A stretch of 64,000 nt of DNA from Pseudocercospora fijiensis CIRAD86 (GCF_000340215.1 NW_006921538.1:2610651-2674650), one strand, 5' to 3'. Positions 35,962 through 49,264 are shown, counted from the stretch's first letter. A program made the numbers and translations. The notes: generated by a model not told the origin, from the letters alone.

Positions 35962-38751
35962 CTAGATACTATAATTATGCAAAAACGACTTCCTAAGCAA
36001 CACTATATAGACCTACTATTGCTTTAACGCGCCGTAATCCTTACTAGCAATAACCTTATCTGCTAGTCGGCTCTCGAAATCTCCTCCGTATACGTTAAAG
36101 CTATTAGTACCGAAGTACTATCCCTCGTAGAAAGCTTAATTAACGAGGAGGTTAGTAGCCTTTTCCGTCGTAGCTTTCTCCTAATTATATAGATACTCCT
36201 TAAGTCCTTCGTTATTAAGCTAGAGGATCTATTCAACTTCGTTCTAAACAACGTAACTTAACTAAGGAATCCTACTAACTAGGGCGTCGGAGATATAGCC
36301 GAGGCCTTCGACTAAGATAGCCGTAGGGAAAGCGAATAGTACGAAGGAGTTAGAGGCTAGGAGGGCGGTTAGATTGCGGTGCGCTTTAGCAACCTAAGAG
36401 ACTATTAAGTTCTCGTAGCCCTTAACCTTAGTGCCGTTAATAACGCGAGAGTAGCCTAGGTTAATTAATATACGGTTGCTCTTAGTCTTTAGATTACTAT
36501 ACGGAAGGTATAGCATCTAAACAGAGACCTCGTATTCCTTTAGAGGGTTAAGGATCTACTCCGCTTTGCGCCTCTTACTATTAGGCTAATTATCGAATAT
36601 ATAGTCGAGGTCGTCGCCGGTAAGGTACTTATTAGTAAGCTTGCCGATCTTGCTTAGTAGGACTAGGCTACGAGCCTTAAGCTTCTTAACCTAGTTCGCA
36701 AAGACCTCGGGCTAATATATACCTTCGACAATAGTAGAGTAGCTAGTCTTATCCTTAGATATAAGGCAGACCTTAATACGTAGGTAACTAGTACCCTCGC
36801 CTACTACGAGCTTAACTATATCTTGTCCGAGACGAGCAGACTCCTTAGATAGACAGTTTTTATAAGTACCGCTAACCTTAAAGAACTTAGCAGGCTTAGG
36901 AATAGAGATAAGCTCGTATACGTAATTAGGTCGAAGGGCGATAGCTAAGAGCTATAGGGCAGGGTGCTAGCGGACGATTTAGTTGCTTACACTATAAGTT
37001 TAAAGGGTATTACGGCCTTCCTACTTAGACTTAGGCATCGTACGCATATACTAAAGGTACATTTTAAACTCCTCCTATATTAGGTCGATAAGGAAAGGAA
37101 GATATACTCTACGAAGCTCTTATAACTAACTAAAGACTTAAGGGAAGATAGTATTACTAGTCTAGCGAAAGCGGTCGAAGGAAGTGCCTTAGCTAAGGAT
37201 GCCGGTAATGAACTTGCTCTAGCGATCCGTCGGCGTAAGGGCGCGAGTAATAGTACTAGTAGGGTTAAACGCGTAGAGTTCTAGAGATGTCGGGGCGGCA
37301 ACAGGGCGTCTAGGAAACCAGTTAGTATAGGCCTAATTAGCCTTAAGGGCAGCGAAGGCATCTTAATTAGCGACATTACGTCTAATCTTTAATAGGCGGC
37401 TAATAAGGACACTCGTCTTAGTACTAGTATAGAGACTACAGACCTTAGTAGCCTTCTTAATATAGTTAGTATATATAGTAAACCGCTCTTTACCTAGCTT
37501 GCTAAGGTCGTCGAGCTGTTAATAGATAGATAGGGCGGTAGGAGCTTTGCCTATATCGGCTTTAGGAACTATATCGATATTAGTAATAAGGTACGTAATA
37601 GAGTCGCCCTTATAAGAACTATAGATGTTCTTAGTTAATAGGATCGGCGAGAGGCCTCTATCTCTACGCTCGCTAAAGGAGCCTTCGGAGGAGACATCTT
37701 CTAGTAGTGCATCTAGTATATTAATATCCGAATTACTATAGTTAGTACTATAGTCGGTACTAGAAGGAGTGCTATACTTCCTACTAGCCTTGCGGAGGGC
37801 CTAGCGAGTATATAATGCCTTCTTACGCGCTGCTTCGGCCTTAGCGCGCTCGTCTTAAACTTCTTAAGGGACCTTATAGTTACGAGTCGAGCGACGATCT
37901 TTAGCCTGCATTTCTATAGCGAGCGCAAGACTAGTAGCCGTATCGGCCTTAGTTTCTAGGCGAAGAGCCTTACGTTTAAGGACATTAACGATAGGAGCCT
38001 CTTAACCTTTAATAATAAAGCCTATACTATTAATGCGATAGCCCTTCTCTTTTAGTAGATCCTTAGTTGTCTATACATTAAGATCGACCTAGACAATCGC
38101 ATCGTAGTACTTCTTCTAGTAGGCTATCGTAAAGTCGTTAAGCGTAAAGGACAAGTTAAGTAACTACTTGCCTACCTTCTTACTAGCTATAGATATACGA
38201 TAGATTATAGTACGGGAAAGATGCTCGGCGCCTTAACGACGGACCTTATACTTATTAACGAACGAAGAGACCTACTTAGTACGCTCTTATCTACCGTAGG
38301 CGAAGTTAATAAGGCTCTTAGGAAGACTGCTTAGTCCTCTCTAATGTTCGAAGGCCTAGTCGAGGGTCTTAAAGCGCAAACGAATCTAGGTACTAGCCGT
38401 CTCGAGGCTATAGACGATAGGAAAGGCTTATTCGATATCTATATCGTTAAGAACCTCGCGCTTAAAGATACGCTTACCGATAGACTAACGCAAGTTGTTT
38501 ATACCGTACGTAACTAAGATAGCAGCCTTCTTAATATTCCTATTAATAACGCGTAGTAGGGTGCGAGCGTTCTAGATCTTCTCTTAAGAGTCTTTAAGGG
38601 CGGTAACGATCTAGAAGTAGTGCTCGAGGCTAGTTGCAGCAGCTAAGGCGCTATCGGATAGGGCTTCGATCGGGACTAGTACGCCTAGGTTTAGGGCTAG
38701 TAGGTTGCTACTGCTACTAGCACCTAGCGGATTTAGGGCGCCGGAAGATAT
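35962..38751 (-). pseudogene. Third ORF of gypsy-3, unknown function (~929 codons)
   Basis: Start inferred at ATA (complement 38751; ATG changed by RIP) giving SSGALNPLGASSSSNLLALN; last stop TAG at 35962-35964; the span is a whole number of codons and the parts I read stay in one frame with only TAG/TAA breaks. No domain recognised. There are helical, Lys/Glu-rich segments (for example DERAKAEAARKKAL near 37830) and a Ser/Asp-rich part. It is downstream of integrase on the same strand as pol, and its own palindromes flank it. It is not an antisense ORF of the Boty type. An envelope-like role is not supported, as I saw no signal peptide or transmembrane segment. Confidence 0.55.
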
Positions 38752-39177
38752 CTTAGTTAACCGGAGCGGAAAGGAGTTAGTAACGAGCTTGCAAAAAAAC
38801 GTTCGTAGCTTGTTAATAATAATTAAAGGGTTTAGATAGAAGAGGGGAGGGGGTAGGCGGTAGTAAGTTAGTTAGTATTCGAGTAGAAGAAAGAGCTTAG
38901 AAGGCTCGCCTTAAATAGGGTACGAAGGTAACGTAGTCCGTGTATTCCGGTAAAGCAAACGGATAACGATTATATATAGACCCTAAAAAGTAAAGCTATA
39001 TACGAGACTCCTTTATTAGTAGGGTAGGCTAAAGTTTAACAATCGATCTAGCTAATTGCTAGTAACGACTACGCGCCTTTGTTAACCTCTAGCTTTCGTA
39101 GATTCTCGCGCACTCGAAATGTAACTAGTTAGTTCGAGTACCTAGTAGTAATCTATAGTAGTAAGGCTAGCGGGACT

Positions 39178-39200
39178 AATAATACCCCCGGGGTAGTATT
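39178..39200. repeat. Boundary palindrome 2 of gypsy-3
   Basis: AATAATACCCCC/GGGGTAGTATT, upstream of the third ORF (about 430 bp before its start). Confidence 0.65.
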
Positions 39201-39595
39201 AGCTTATCTCTAGAGATGCTCGGCAACTAGGAGCAAATCGCCTAGGCCTAGCGCAGCTTGTATTAGCCTATAGCACTGTCGTTATAGATATAGTATTACC
39301 TTTTATAGCAGTAGGCATATAAACGTAGCCCGTGCGTTCTTCTTTCTTCTAGACACTAAGCTTAGCGGCCTAAGGTCCCTATTCTTAGAGGGTTGCTACG
39401 TCTATTTAAGAGCTAGGAAGAAAGAAGGATCCTCCCTTTCTTAGTATCCTACGTAACTAATACTAATTAGGGTAGGAACAATCTTCTCTAGCGGAGTATC
39501 TTGTTATCGTTGCTACCTAAGGGCGGTTGCTAGAGACTAGGAAACTAGAGGGAAGTAGTCCTAGAAGGGCGGGAGGTTAGGTTCGGCTAGCTTCC

Positions 39596-39620
39596 GAATG
39601 CTACCCCCGGGGTATTATTC
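39596..39620. repeat. Boundary palindrome 3 of gypsy-3
   Basis: GAATGCTACCCCC/GGGGTATTATTC, about 290 bp after the end of pol. Confidence 0.6.
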
Positions 39621-39904
39621 GGAAGTTACGCCTCGTACAGTTCTTTCTAAGGAAATACAAAAAGAGTAAAGCTATAGCAATATTAATTGAAGGCAAAAGA
39701 CAAAAGAGCAAAATAATAGACAAAGTAAAAGCAAAGGAGGGCAATAACTAAGAGTATTAATATCCGTAGGAACTAGGAATAGGTAGTAAGGACTAAAGCT
39801 AAAGGGCAGCGCTACATTAACAGCGCGGAGAATAGTTAATAGAGGCAAGGAAAGCAACGTAGTAGAGGCAGGTAGAGGCAAGGAAGAGCAAGCAATTATT
39901 TAGT

Positions 39905-42900
39905 CTCGGGGTCGGGGTCGTTTAATACCTATAATTCTAGGCGGTCTTCGTCGCTAGACTAGTCGAGTTCCTCCTCGGAGTTAGAGTTAGATAGCTAGAA
40001 GTCTAGTTTACTATTAGAATCGGAATTAACATCGGAAACGCTCTATATATAGTTAATCCGTATATAACCCTCCCTTTGTTCTTAAGTTATTCCTAATAGC
40101 TTACTAAGACGAATCTAGGGATAGGCATAGTTCTTAGGTAGAACAGGATCTATAATAGCGGTAGGATCCTCCTCCCGATAGGCATCTAAGGACGGTAGAG
40201 GGTCTATAGAAGCACTAACTTCCTCCTCGGTCGGCGGAGAGCGGGCAGGTTCGCGTAACTTAACGATCTTCTTTAGATTAGCCCGAGGGTAAGAGTGCTT
40301 TAAGGCGGCACTATCTAGCTCCTAAAGAAGGTATACGGAACCCGAGTAAAGGACCTCCTTTACTCTATAAGGACCCTTCTACTTAAAGGCTAGCTTATAG
40401 AAGTAACTATACTCTAGTTCGGACCGGTATAGAAGGACTATATCGCCAACCTTTAGAGGTTCCCAATTAATAGTATTATAGTTATTAAAATACTGCTTAG
40501 CTTCCTCCCGAAGGCGACGTTATCGAGTAAGACCCTCCTAAGAAGTCGTAGTTATATCCTTAAGAGCCTTAGCCCGTAGGGCAAGAAGATCTGCCCTAGT
40601 ATAAACAGACCCCTAATCGTAAACGCCGTACGTACGATAGGACAATTTAATAGGAAGAACGGCGTCCCTCCTAATTATAAGTTCCGCTAGTATAAGTCTA
40701 GTCGTGTCGACAATAGTAGTTCGGTCCGCCTAGAGAAGGGCTAGGACGCGGGTAGAAATAGGAACTAATCTATCGCTACTATTGGTTATCTTAGATAGGG
40801 CATTAATTAACGACCGATAGCCGCGCTTAATAATAGCATTCGACTAGGGATAGTACGGGGAGATGCGAACGTTCTTCGCCTCGTACGAAACAAGTAGCGC
40901 TTAAACCTCCTTAGCTATATTATTCGTAGCGTTATCTAAGATAACCTCGTAAGGTATTCCCTAGCGGTAAAACAGATCCTTAAATAGGAAGGTAGCTATA
41001 TTACGGGCATTAATAGCACCGCAACCTTTATAGAAATAATAGGCCTCCGGCTATCGAGAAAGACTCTCTCGAATAATATATAGGCTATTATTGCGGCTAA
41101 GATAGACCCTATCGCTATACTACCGCTCCCTAACTAACTAGGTAGTAGGGATACGTAGCTCCCCTAGACGTCGGTAGCTGTTCCTAAAGTTGCACTTAGG
41201 ATAGCTCTTATAGTAGTAGGAGACGTTAGCCTATACGCCGTCCTACTAGTAGCGTCGACGAAGGATATCGAAGGTACCCTCTACCGCCTAGTAGCCGAGC
41301 TTATCGTAAACAGAACGAAGGATTTCTTATCGGGCTGCTAGATCGTTAATAATACGCTAGAGCGGTATATTAACTATAGCCTATCGCTAAAGGATGCGAT
41401 CCTTAATAAGGAACCTCCGAGAATAGCGAATAATACGACGGTATTAACTCTTTAATAGACTAGGAGCTCTCTTCGTATAGGTAAGGAAGTAGGCGATATT
41501 ATAGGAGTCGTCGGAGTAGACCCTATTAAGGATATTATCCCTACCTAGTTCGCCCGCCTTAGTATCGTCCTAGTTCTCGCCGTTAGTAGTAGGGTCTTCG
41601 TTAGGCTAGTTACTAGGTTAGTTGTTAGTAGTAGACCTAGTAATTACCGGCATAGCGTTAATATAGAAGGTAGTAAAGAAGGTACGGTTAATAACCGCGT
41701 CGATATCCTCTTCTTCTATTATCTCGGCGATGTCCTCTTCTATAGTAGGCCTCCTAGAAAGGCTATCTAGTCTAGTATACTTCTTGCTAGGAACATAGAA
41801 GACGTCGAAATTAAACAAATAGATCTAGGCAACCTACCGAGCTATCGTAGAGTTAGGCAGGTCGGAGGCTGTATAGTTAAGTTAATAGACTAGCGTCTAA
41901 GCGTCGACTTCTAGGCGAAAGAACACTCTAAAGAGCTAAGGTCGGAACTTCTTAAGAGCCTTATAGATACTAAGGCACTCTCGCTTACTAGTATCGTATC
42001 GGGCCTCGATTAGTTTCTATAGACCGGACTCGTACCGGACAGGGTAACGTAAGGAGGGCTCCTTACGATTATACTATATTAGTATCTCGCTATAGCCTTC
42101 CCCGCTCGAGTCGATAGTAACAATTAGTAGACCTGCGCCTTCCGAGTAGTTAATAGAGGTAAGCGTAGGCGCGCTAACAAGCGCCTTAGTAACCTTGTCC
42201 TTAGCGGCTTAGTAAACGGAGGTCTATTTAAACTCTATATCCTTCTTAAGCAAGGCGTATAGAGGCTTGTATACTAACGTAAAGTTTTCGACCTAGATAC
42301 GGAAGTAGGAGACTACTCTAAGCTAGATCTAGATATCCTTCTAATAGGTAGGGTCTAGCTAGGATACAATCTTTAGGACCCGTACATTATTAGGATAACG
42401 GCCGTTCTTATTAGTAACAAACCCGACAATGTTTATACGCTTGTATAGGAGCTAAAGCTTCTCCCTATATACCGTTAGGTTAGCTCGCTCTAGGTCGTAG
42501 AGGATACTATCGAGGTTCTAAATGTGTTCGAGAAAGAACCTATAGATGCTAGGCTCTACTTCTTTATTGTCGTACCTAGTTTTAGGGCCCTTAATGCCGA
42601 TGTCGTCGAGGAAAGGCATCGCTATATAGGAGATATAGGCCGCGAGGACTTGGTTTATAATGCGAACGAACTAGGCTACGGAGTTAGTTGCCCCTTAGGG
42701 AAGGGTAGTTTGTCGGTATAGTCTAAGAGGCGTTTCGAAACTAGTAAGGTCCCGGCTATTAGGATAGAGAGGTATCTAGTCGTAGCCTAAGAATATATTA
42801 ACTAGCGAGGCTACTATATAGTTAGCAAAGGCTTCTAAGAACCTATTAGTCTCCGAAGGAAGATTAGTATCTCTAATTGTAACTGCGTTAAACTTCTAGG

Positions 42901-43610
42901 TAGCGTTAATTAGCCGATACTTCTTTAGTTCCCTAGGAGCTATCTTCTTCTAAACTAGGAAGTATAGATTGCGATACGAGGTATAGGAAGGCTCTAAGGT
43001 GCTAGCCTTTATATACTGCCGTATTATATCCTTAACTATACCTCTTAGGCTTAGGTTTAGCTTAAACCCTAGGTAAGCCTAAGGCTTATACTCGATCGTT
43101 CGGATCCTCTATAGAGGGGCAACCTCCGGGTTAATCCTACCTAGATACGTAAAGTTATATACTAATACGGCTTCGCGGTTATATAGAAGCTCGTATAGCA
43201 AATCTAGTTTAAGATCCGAAAGTTCGATACTAGGTTTAATGTTCGCTAGTCTCTCCGGCGTTAGCCTCGATCCCCTAGGAATAGCGGAGAACTTTTTAGT
43301 AATATACCTCTAGTCGTATAGACTATCCCTAGGTATTAACATCGCTTCGCGGTTAAGGCACTTTTGTCGCTAGTTAGGATTCCCGCTAGGATTGGACCTA
43401 TCGGTTATATATACGCTACCCTTTACGGGCTTAATCTTGTTAGCTACCTTCTTATATAGGGTATATATACTAACCGCTCGTAATACCCGAGCCCTCTCTC
43501 TTTAACGTTAGGCCCGGAGATTAGCGTAATAGAACAGCGCGTAAACTTTATTAGAAGTCTCCTTAAGTCGGTAGGTATATAGCTAGTAATCCTGATTTAT
43601 AATTCCGGCG
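39905..43610 (-). pseudogene. gypsy-3 Pol (RT, RNase H, integrase)
   Basis: Order on the minus strand: RT with IAMPFLDDIGIKGPKT as the active-site region near 42590, then SYFRI, RNase H ending in FNFDVFYVPSKKYTRLDSLSRRP (within a stop-free stretch 41618-41818), then integrase, with the C-terminal GDIVLLYR...GPYRV module at about 40350-40480. An acidic Ser/Asp/Glu tail ends near 39905. No chromodomain seen. This is the fungal gypsy group with Gag-protease and Pol on separate ORFs. Start is approximate, just after the palindrome at 43627-43649. Stops are TAG/TAA. Confidence 0.82.
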
Positions 43611-43626
43611 AAAACGTTAGATTCCT

Positions 43627-43649
43627 AATAATACCCCTAGGGTATTATT
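43627..43649. repeat. Boundary palindrome 4 of gypsy-3
   Basis: AATAATACCC-CTA-GGGTATTATT, perfect 10-bp arms around a 3-nt centre, exactly between the Gag-protease block and Pol. Confidence 0.75.
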
Positions 43650-43699
43650 CGATCGGCGCTCTAATTAGTTAGTTCGGATTCGGGCTCGGGTAGATCCGC

Positions 43700-46600
43700 T
43701 TCCGGCGGCGATGCCTACGACAGTATTATTACCGAGATTCGTATACTAGGTAGTCGTTATACTATTATACTCGCTATCGCTTCGAGCATTCGTCTCCTTA
43801 GTATAGAGCCTAGGAACTAGCCTTGTCGTATAGAGCGGCGCACCTCTAGATATAACCTATTTAAGCTATATTAACTTATAGCGCAGATTGCCGGTCTTAT
43901 AACCGCGCTATAGCGTTTCCCGAAGAGCGTTTAGAAGCAGCAAGGATATCCTCGTAGGATTTGCAGCTAGTGTTTCCGATATAACTAGTAAATACGACTC
44001 GGTTGCCCTTCTAGTTAGCGATAGTTCCTTCCTAGGAGCTATCGTCGTAGTTGCGCTAGATACCCCGGGTTATGCGAGACTATAGACGACCTAGAATAAT
44101 TAGCGTATTCGGGTTAGCGGCAATCTAGAAGGTGAAGGAAAAGCATATACCGAAAGCGTCTACTATAATATTATAGTAGGTACTTACTAGCGCAACCTCC
44201 CTATTTACTCTCTATATACTAAGGGAAATATCTCTATTTATTAGCAGTCGGAGCTGTTTAGCCTAGCGCTCACTTATAATAAGTAACTCTAAACTATTAT
44301 TAAGCATTGCTAGCAACTGCTAACTATAGCTTCCGATAGTAACTTAAATATAGATAGCGGGAACGACGGCAAAGGAACGGGTAACTGCGGAAAGGTCTAT
44401 ATTATTAGGGATAGAGTAAAGTTCCTTAGGTCGAGGAGGTCCTACTCGACCGATTTATTAGCTAGTAAATCGGATAGCCTTAATAGAAACTAAAACCGAA
44501 GCAGGGTCGGCATTATTATCCCCTCGGCCTATCTCCTTAATCCCCTCTTCGTTAGTATTATCGATAGTCTCCTAGCTCTCGTAGGTTACTAATTCGCCTT
44601 CTACTAACTCCTAGGCCCCTAAAAATTTAGGAAGGAACTATAGGGAAAAGACGTCGATATAGTCCTCTCGCCCCTATTTACGTCGGAGGGCTATAAGGTC
44701 TTTTATAAAGGTTGCATCGTTAGGAATCCGGCTCTAGAATAGGTTAGTAGGCAAACCGTATACTAGAAGCTCCCTTATAGATACGTTGGACTTAAGGTCT
44801 AGGAACTATAAAGCCTAGAAGAGAGCATTTGCCTTTATATTATAAGAGTTAGTAGGCCCGGTACTATACTTCTTTATATACCTATTAAAGCGAAAGCTCT
44901 TTAGGTCGGCTAACTTTCGCTTATAGGCCGGCGGGTTAGCTAGGCCTAGGGTACTACTAAGGTCGGTAGTAGTATCCTCTATATCGATATCTAGAGTTTC
45001 TAGTACCTCCGGAGTAGCTATACTAGCTCGGGTTATACGGTCTTTAGCTGTCTAGAGTGTTTTAGTCTTAGCGACTAATTCTCGCTATTTCTTAGCCTTG
45101 TTAGCTGCCTGCTTCTTAAGTATCCTAGTAGGGGCTGCCGCACTAGGGCGGGTAGGGTTCTACGGGCTCTTACCCTTGCCCTAGGACTAGGTTTAGGACG
45201 ACTAAGTTTAGGACCTTGTAGTAGCGTAGATATCTATACTGTTCTTAGTAACCGCGTAAACATTAGTAACTACGTCCGGGTCCTAAGACACAAAGTTGAC
45301 TTTAATAGGCTTAGTAGTACTATTACTACTCCGCTCCTTAACCTGTTTTGCCCTAACCTTCTAAGTTTCTCGTTTAGTAATAGCGGCGAGGGTACTATTC
45401 CTAGTATCCTTAAACTCGATCTTGCTACTATACTTCTTCTCTAGAAGACTCCTAAGTTAAGGCAGCTTCGGGGCTCTACGATCCTACTCGAAGTCAATCT
45501 TATCGCCGGTATCGGTATAGTAGAACCGACTATTTACTTATATAACGAGCTTCCTCTTAAGAAGCTCCTTCTAGATAGGGCAGTCTAATTAAATATGTTT
45601 GAAACCGCCGTATATCTAGCACTTGCTATCCAAGTTAGAATAGATCTTTCGTATAGCGTAGACGTTAACTAAAGGGGCCTTAGGGTAGTTAGGATCGGAA
45701 ATCTAGTAGACCGGTAGTACATCCTTTAGTGTGCTAGCATTAATAACCTCCCTAACTCGCTATAGTGCTTTCGTATTAAGGTTAAGCTAGGCTAGGGACT
45801 TAGCTAAGTCCGCAACGTCCTAAGAGTACTTAGTAATAGTAGGAGTTACGGTCTTAGGACCGCTCTACGACTTAGGAAGGAACTTAGGTCCTCTACGTCC
45901 CGAGGCGTCGCTCTTTACCTAAGCTAGGTTATTCCTGTCCTCGCCGTAAATAAACTTCTTCGTATCGGCGGAGCTGTTAATATCGTCCTTAATAGCCTCT
46001 AGAACCTCTTTATACTTCCTAAAGGTCTCGGGATTAGCTTCGCTAAGTTTATAGCGACGGAAGATACGCTTAGCCGTAGACTATAGCAACCCTTTAAGGA
46101 GTAGCCTCGTTCTCTAAGAATTCTCGAGGTCCTACTAGTTAATGCCGTCCGCTAACTTAATAAACTCGCGGACGTACTCCTTTAGGTCGTTATCTTCGGT
46201 ACGCCTCTCTATATAGAGGTTCTTAAGCTACGTACGACTGCCTTTAATACGACGGCTATCGCGATCCCGATACTCCCTTATAAAGGCCTACTTAAAGACC
46301 TTCTAGTCGGTATTAGACCTATCGTCCTTTTCTAGGTAGTTAACTAGGGTTCTAAGGGTTCGATAAAGCTTAGTAATAGTAGTCCTCGTAAGGGACCGGA
46401 CCTTATACTAGTCCGACTCCTCTTCGAGTCCGTACTCGGTTAAGTTGTCCTTAAAGCGTTCTACGTACGCCGTAGCGTTCCACCCTTCGAATAAAGGGTT
46501 CCTACTGCTTCCCGGCTCTAGCGGGCGACGCCTGTTCTAACGGAGAAGGTTAGTTTGCCCTTAAATTATCTTTATAACGATATTATAGAGAGCCTCGGGC

Positions 46601-46740
46601 GTAGAAGGCTCGATAGCCCCTAGTTCGATAGCGCTTATAATAACTAGTCGTCGCCTAATTTCTTCGTTAATAGGGTCCGGTAGGTTATTAGATTCCGAAG
46701 ATTCCGCTAATTCGTAATACTCGCTTTCGCTAGAGCTTAT
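43700..46740 (-). pseudogene. gypsy-3 Gag-protease
   Basis: Start inferred at ATA (complement 46740), giving SSSESEYYELAESS. A retrotransposon-gag-like region follows with LFEGWNATAYVERFKDNL and YVREFIKLADG. A zinc knuckle near 45593-45640 reads C-Q-I-Y-GGFK-H-IQLD-C, with Tyr in place of the second Cys. A retropepsin-like domain near 44000-44360 contains VPAIYIQVTIGSYS, MLNNSLELLIISER (Asp probably changed to Asn by RIP in CTTGAT to CTTAAT) and IILGR. The arrangement matches fungal gypsy Gag-protease proteins. The 3' end is approximate. Confidence 0.78.
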
Positions 46741-46859
46741 TCGATTATTATAAAGCAGTTGAAATAAAATGCTATAGGAAAGTGTTTTTAGTATATATTA
46801 TAGGTTTGGTTTGTTTCGATATTGCTATACGAGAAAATAGTGTACTAGGCTATTTTCTT

Positions 46860-46886
46860 CTAATATTACCCCCGGGGTAGTATTAG
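46860..46886. repeat. Boundary palindrome 5 of gypsy-3
   Basis: CTAATATTACCCCC/GGGGTAGTATTAG, about 120 bp upstream of the Gag start, in the leader after the 5' LTR. Confidence 0.7.
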
Positions 46887-47555
46887 AGTTTAGCCTCCTA
46901 GGGGTCGCCTAGACACCCCTAGGAGCTTCAATTTAGTAAATTTAGACAAAAGCCGCTTAGAGGAAGGAACTGCAATCTCTATTTATACCTAGATCCTAGA
47001 AACTAGCTACTTTACTAACTATCGTTATCTCCTTTAGCTAGGCGGGGGGGGCAGGGACCTTCTTTTTCTAGTAGAAGGCTAAGCACTATCCGAACGAGGT
47101 AGCGAATCCCGAAACAATCTACCCGGTTAATAGGGGAACTGTCTAGGCATCCGACCTATAATCTAGAAATTGCTATTATATAGATAGTCTTAGCAAACTA
47201 AGCAAGGCCGATAGGTAATTAGTCTATCTCCTCCTTAGGCGGGGCTTATCTCGAGCAAGCGGTACTAAATAGGTCTTCGACCCGGAGCCGAGTCCTTAGA
47301 AGCTAGCTATAGTTATAGACTAGGCCCTAAGCTGTAACAGTCCTAAGGGTTTGTAGCTTTTCGGGGTTAAAGCGATACCCTCGTTAAGAGGTTTCTCTAC
47401 TTGTCGTAACGGCCCCTTAAGATACTTCGGTATCGTCCGTATCGTAGGCTCTTATCGTACCCTCGCTTCGGTTATAGCTATTCGTACCTAGAGACTACCT
47501 TTAATATACCCGAACCTGTTAGATATAAAGAGATAGCCCTACCTTCGGCTCTAAT

Positions 47556-47833
47556 AAAGAACGGAAACTAATACTACTACTACTACTTGTAGCAATAGTA
47601 TAGGCTACCGAGGGTAATATAACCTATAGTAATATAGGCAGCTATGTTTAGTAAGATAGGATAACGAGACTGTCGCTTAGGCTAATAACTAGAGCCCTAC
47701 AATATAGGCATTATAGAAGTATAATATAAACAATGTGCTATACGAGGTTGATAATCTATCTACTCTATAGAAGGAGGCCTCTTATATAGGCTTAAAACTG
47801 GCCTATAGGTGTAGGGCCGGTTACTAGCTAATA
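47556..47833 (-). repeat. gypsy-3 5' LTR
   Basis: 278 bp, direct repeat of 35550-35827 and inverted relative to 61283-61560. It is followed (minus direction) by the leader TATTAGAGCCGAAGG, which may include the primer-binding site. Confidence 0.88.
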
Positions 47834-49126
47834 ATAGCCCTCGATAGATTTATAGAGCGTGCTATTAGCAGAGGCATTGTTAGCAGTTAACTAGCCAATC
47901 TTGCTAGTTATATTAAAGACCTAGAAGTAAGGTATAATAAACTTAGCGAGGAAGTTACTAGTATATAAGCCGACTACTAGTTGTAGCAAATCTAGTAGTA
48001 CTTGAACTAGCCTGCCCTTCTTATCTACGTACTAGCAATTAATAGCTTAGAAGTACTTCTTGCTATACTAAGCCTTCTACGTATTAGTGCTAAGGTAGAG
48101 ACAGCTTATAGCAGTAAGAAGGCGCTATTTAACTCGTTCTCGCTAGCTCTCGAAGTTATAAAGAATATAGGCATAGAGCGAGGTATATAAGCGTAGAAGG
48201 GCGTAGTTAGCCTATAGATTAGCCGTAAGAATAAGGTCTCTAAACTCCTTAGAAACAAGGGCGTTATAAGAGATACTAAGTGCTATAGCAAAGCGTGCGA
48301 GGGTATAGCGGAAGGCCTTCTTATCGATCGAGTTCTTAAGGATATTGATAGTCTTCTAAGCCTCTATATCCTCGTTCTTCCGCTATATAGCTAAGAAGTT
48401 AAGCTAAGACTGTTTCTTGCTATAGTCTTCCTTCTCTTTTATACGACTAACGATAATCTAATGCTTATAGAACAGGTGTTTAGCGGCATTGCTAGACTGT
48501 AACTAGAAGCGCTCTATATCGTTGTCCGAGCAGTGCCGGCAATAGAACACCTTATAGCGGCTGTTCGCTAACCTCTTAGGCTCTATATCCTTTAGAGGCC
48601 GCGAATGAGACTATGACTCCGGATTACGCCTATTGCTAGCTCTTTTCCTCTTTTTAGATAGTATCGGAGTTAGTATTAGCTATATAGGTGTCGCTAAAGA
48701 TAATAATAACTATATAGGAAGGAATAATAGATTAGGGGTTAGTCGAGGTAGTAGTTAACTTAGTAGTATAGGATTTGGCACATCTCCGGCTTCGATATCT
48801 TCGAGGTCGCTTAGATCGCTAGAATCTTAGGTAAATAGTATCCGTTGCCTATCCTACGTTTCCCGTTATGTTCCTTAGCTCTTACGGAAATTTTCTAGTA
48901 GTCGTTATAAAGGTTTAGGGTTCTTGCGTGTCTCTACTATAGTAAGAAAGTAGTATAGATTAGAAAAGGAATAGAGGGCGGAAAAATTTGAGTTTAGTAG
49001 GGCTTACTAAGGTTTAAGGCACGAGCCGAAGCCGCTCGGTTAATAGATACCGGACCTTCTTATTAGGCTTTAAGGACCCCTAAATAATGTAATTAATAGG
49101 AACAGGTAGGCGCAAGCAAGTAGAAT
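47834..49126 (-). pseudogene. hAT-C transposase, middle piece
   Basis: Minus strand, continues directly from 35549 once the gypsy element is removed. Contains the DNA-binding-pocket box as LTANNASANSTL near 47865-47895, where LTADNAS is expected; GCTGAC to GCTAAC is a RIP change of the first catalytic Asp. Ends at the AGTAGAAT target duplication (49119-49126) of hAT-A copy 2. Confidence 0.75.
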
Positions 49127-49264
49127 TAGACCCCGTAGTGGTTCGGTTTCCGAACCACCAAACGTATATAGTTTGGTTTCTTAGCGGCGAACTAGCTCCC
49201 TAGTTCCGGTTTGGTTTTTTCGAACCATATAGATTCCTAGTTTGAACTAGAGACTGTATTGGTT

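Larger units (their letters stand above)
35550..47833 (-). mobile_element. Ty3/gypsy element gypsy-3, 12.3 kb, inserted in hAT-C
   Basis: Bounded by 278-bp direct LTRs (35550-35827, 47556-47833). Coding direction is minus: Gag-protease, Pol, then a third ORF. The hAT-C sequence continues directly on both sides. A 5-bp duplication is plausible, ATAGT (35545-35549) and ATAGC (47834-47838); the single difference is the C-to-T expected if ATAGC stood before an A. LTR differences between the copies are mostly transitions. A third LTR of the family is at 61283. Confidence 0.92.

Noticed and set aside
39672..39881. Hydrophobic 69-codon minus-strand ORF after gypsy-3 pol
   Set aside because: Not in frame with pol, Leu/Phe/Pro-rich from a purine-rich plus strand, lies between boundary palindromes; no support as a membrane protein gene.
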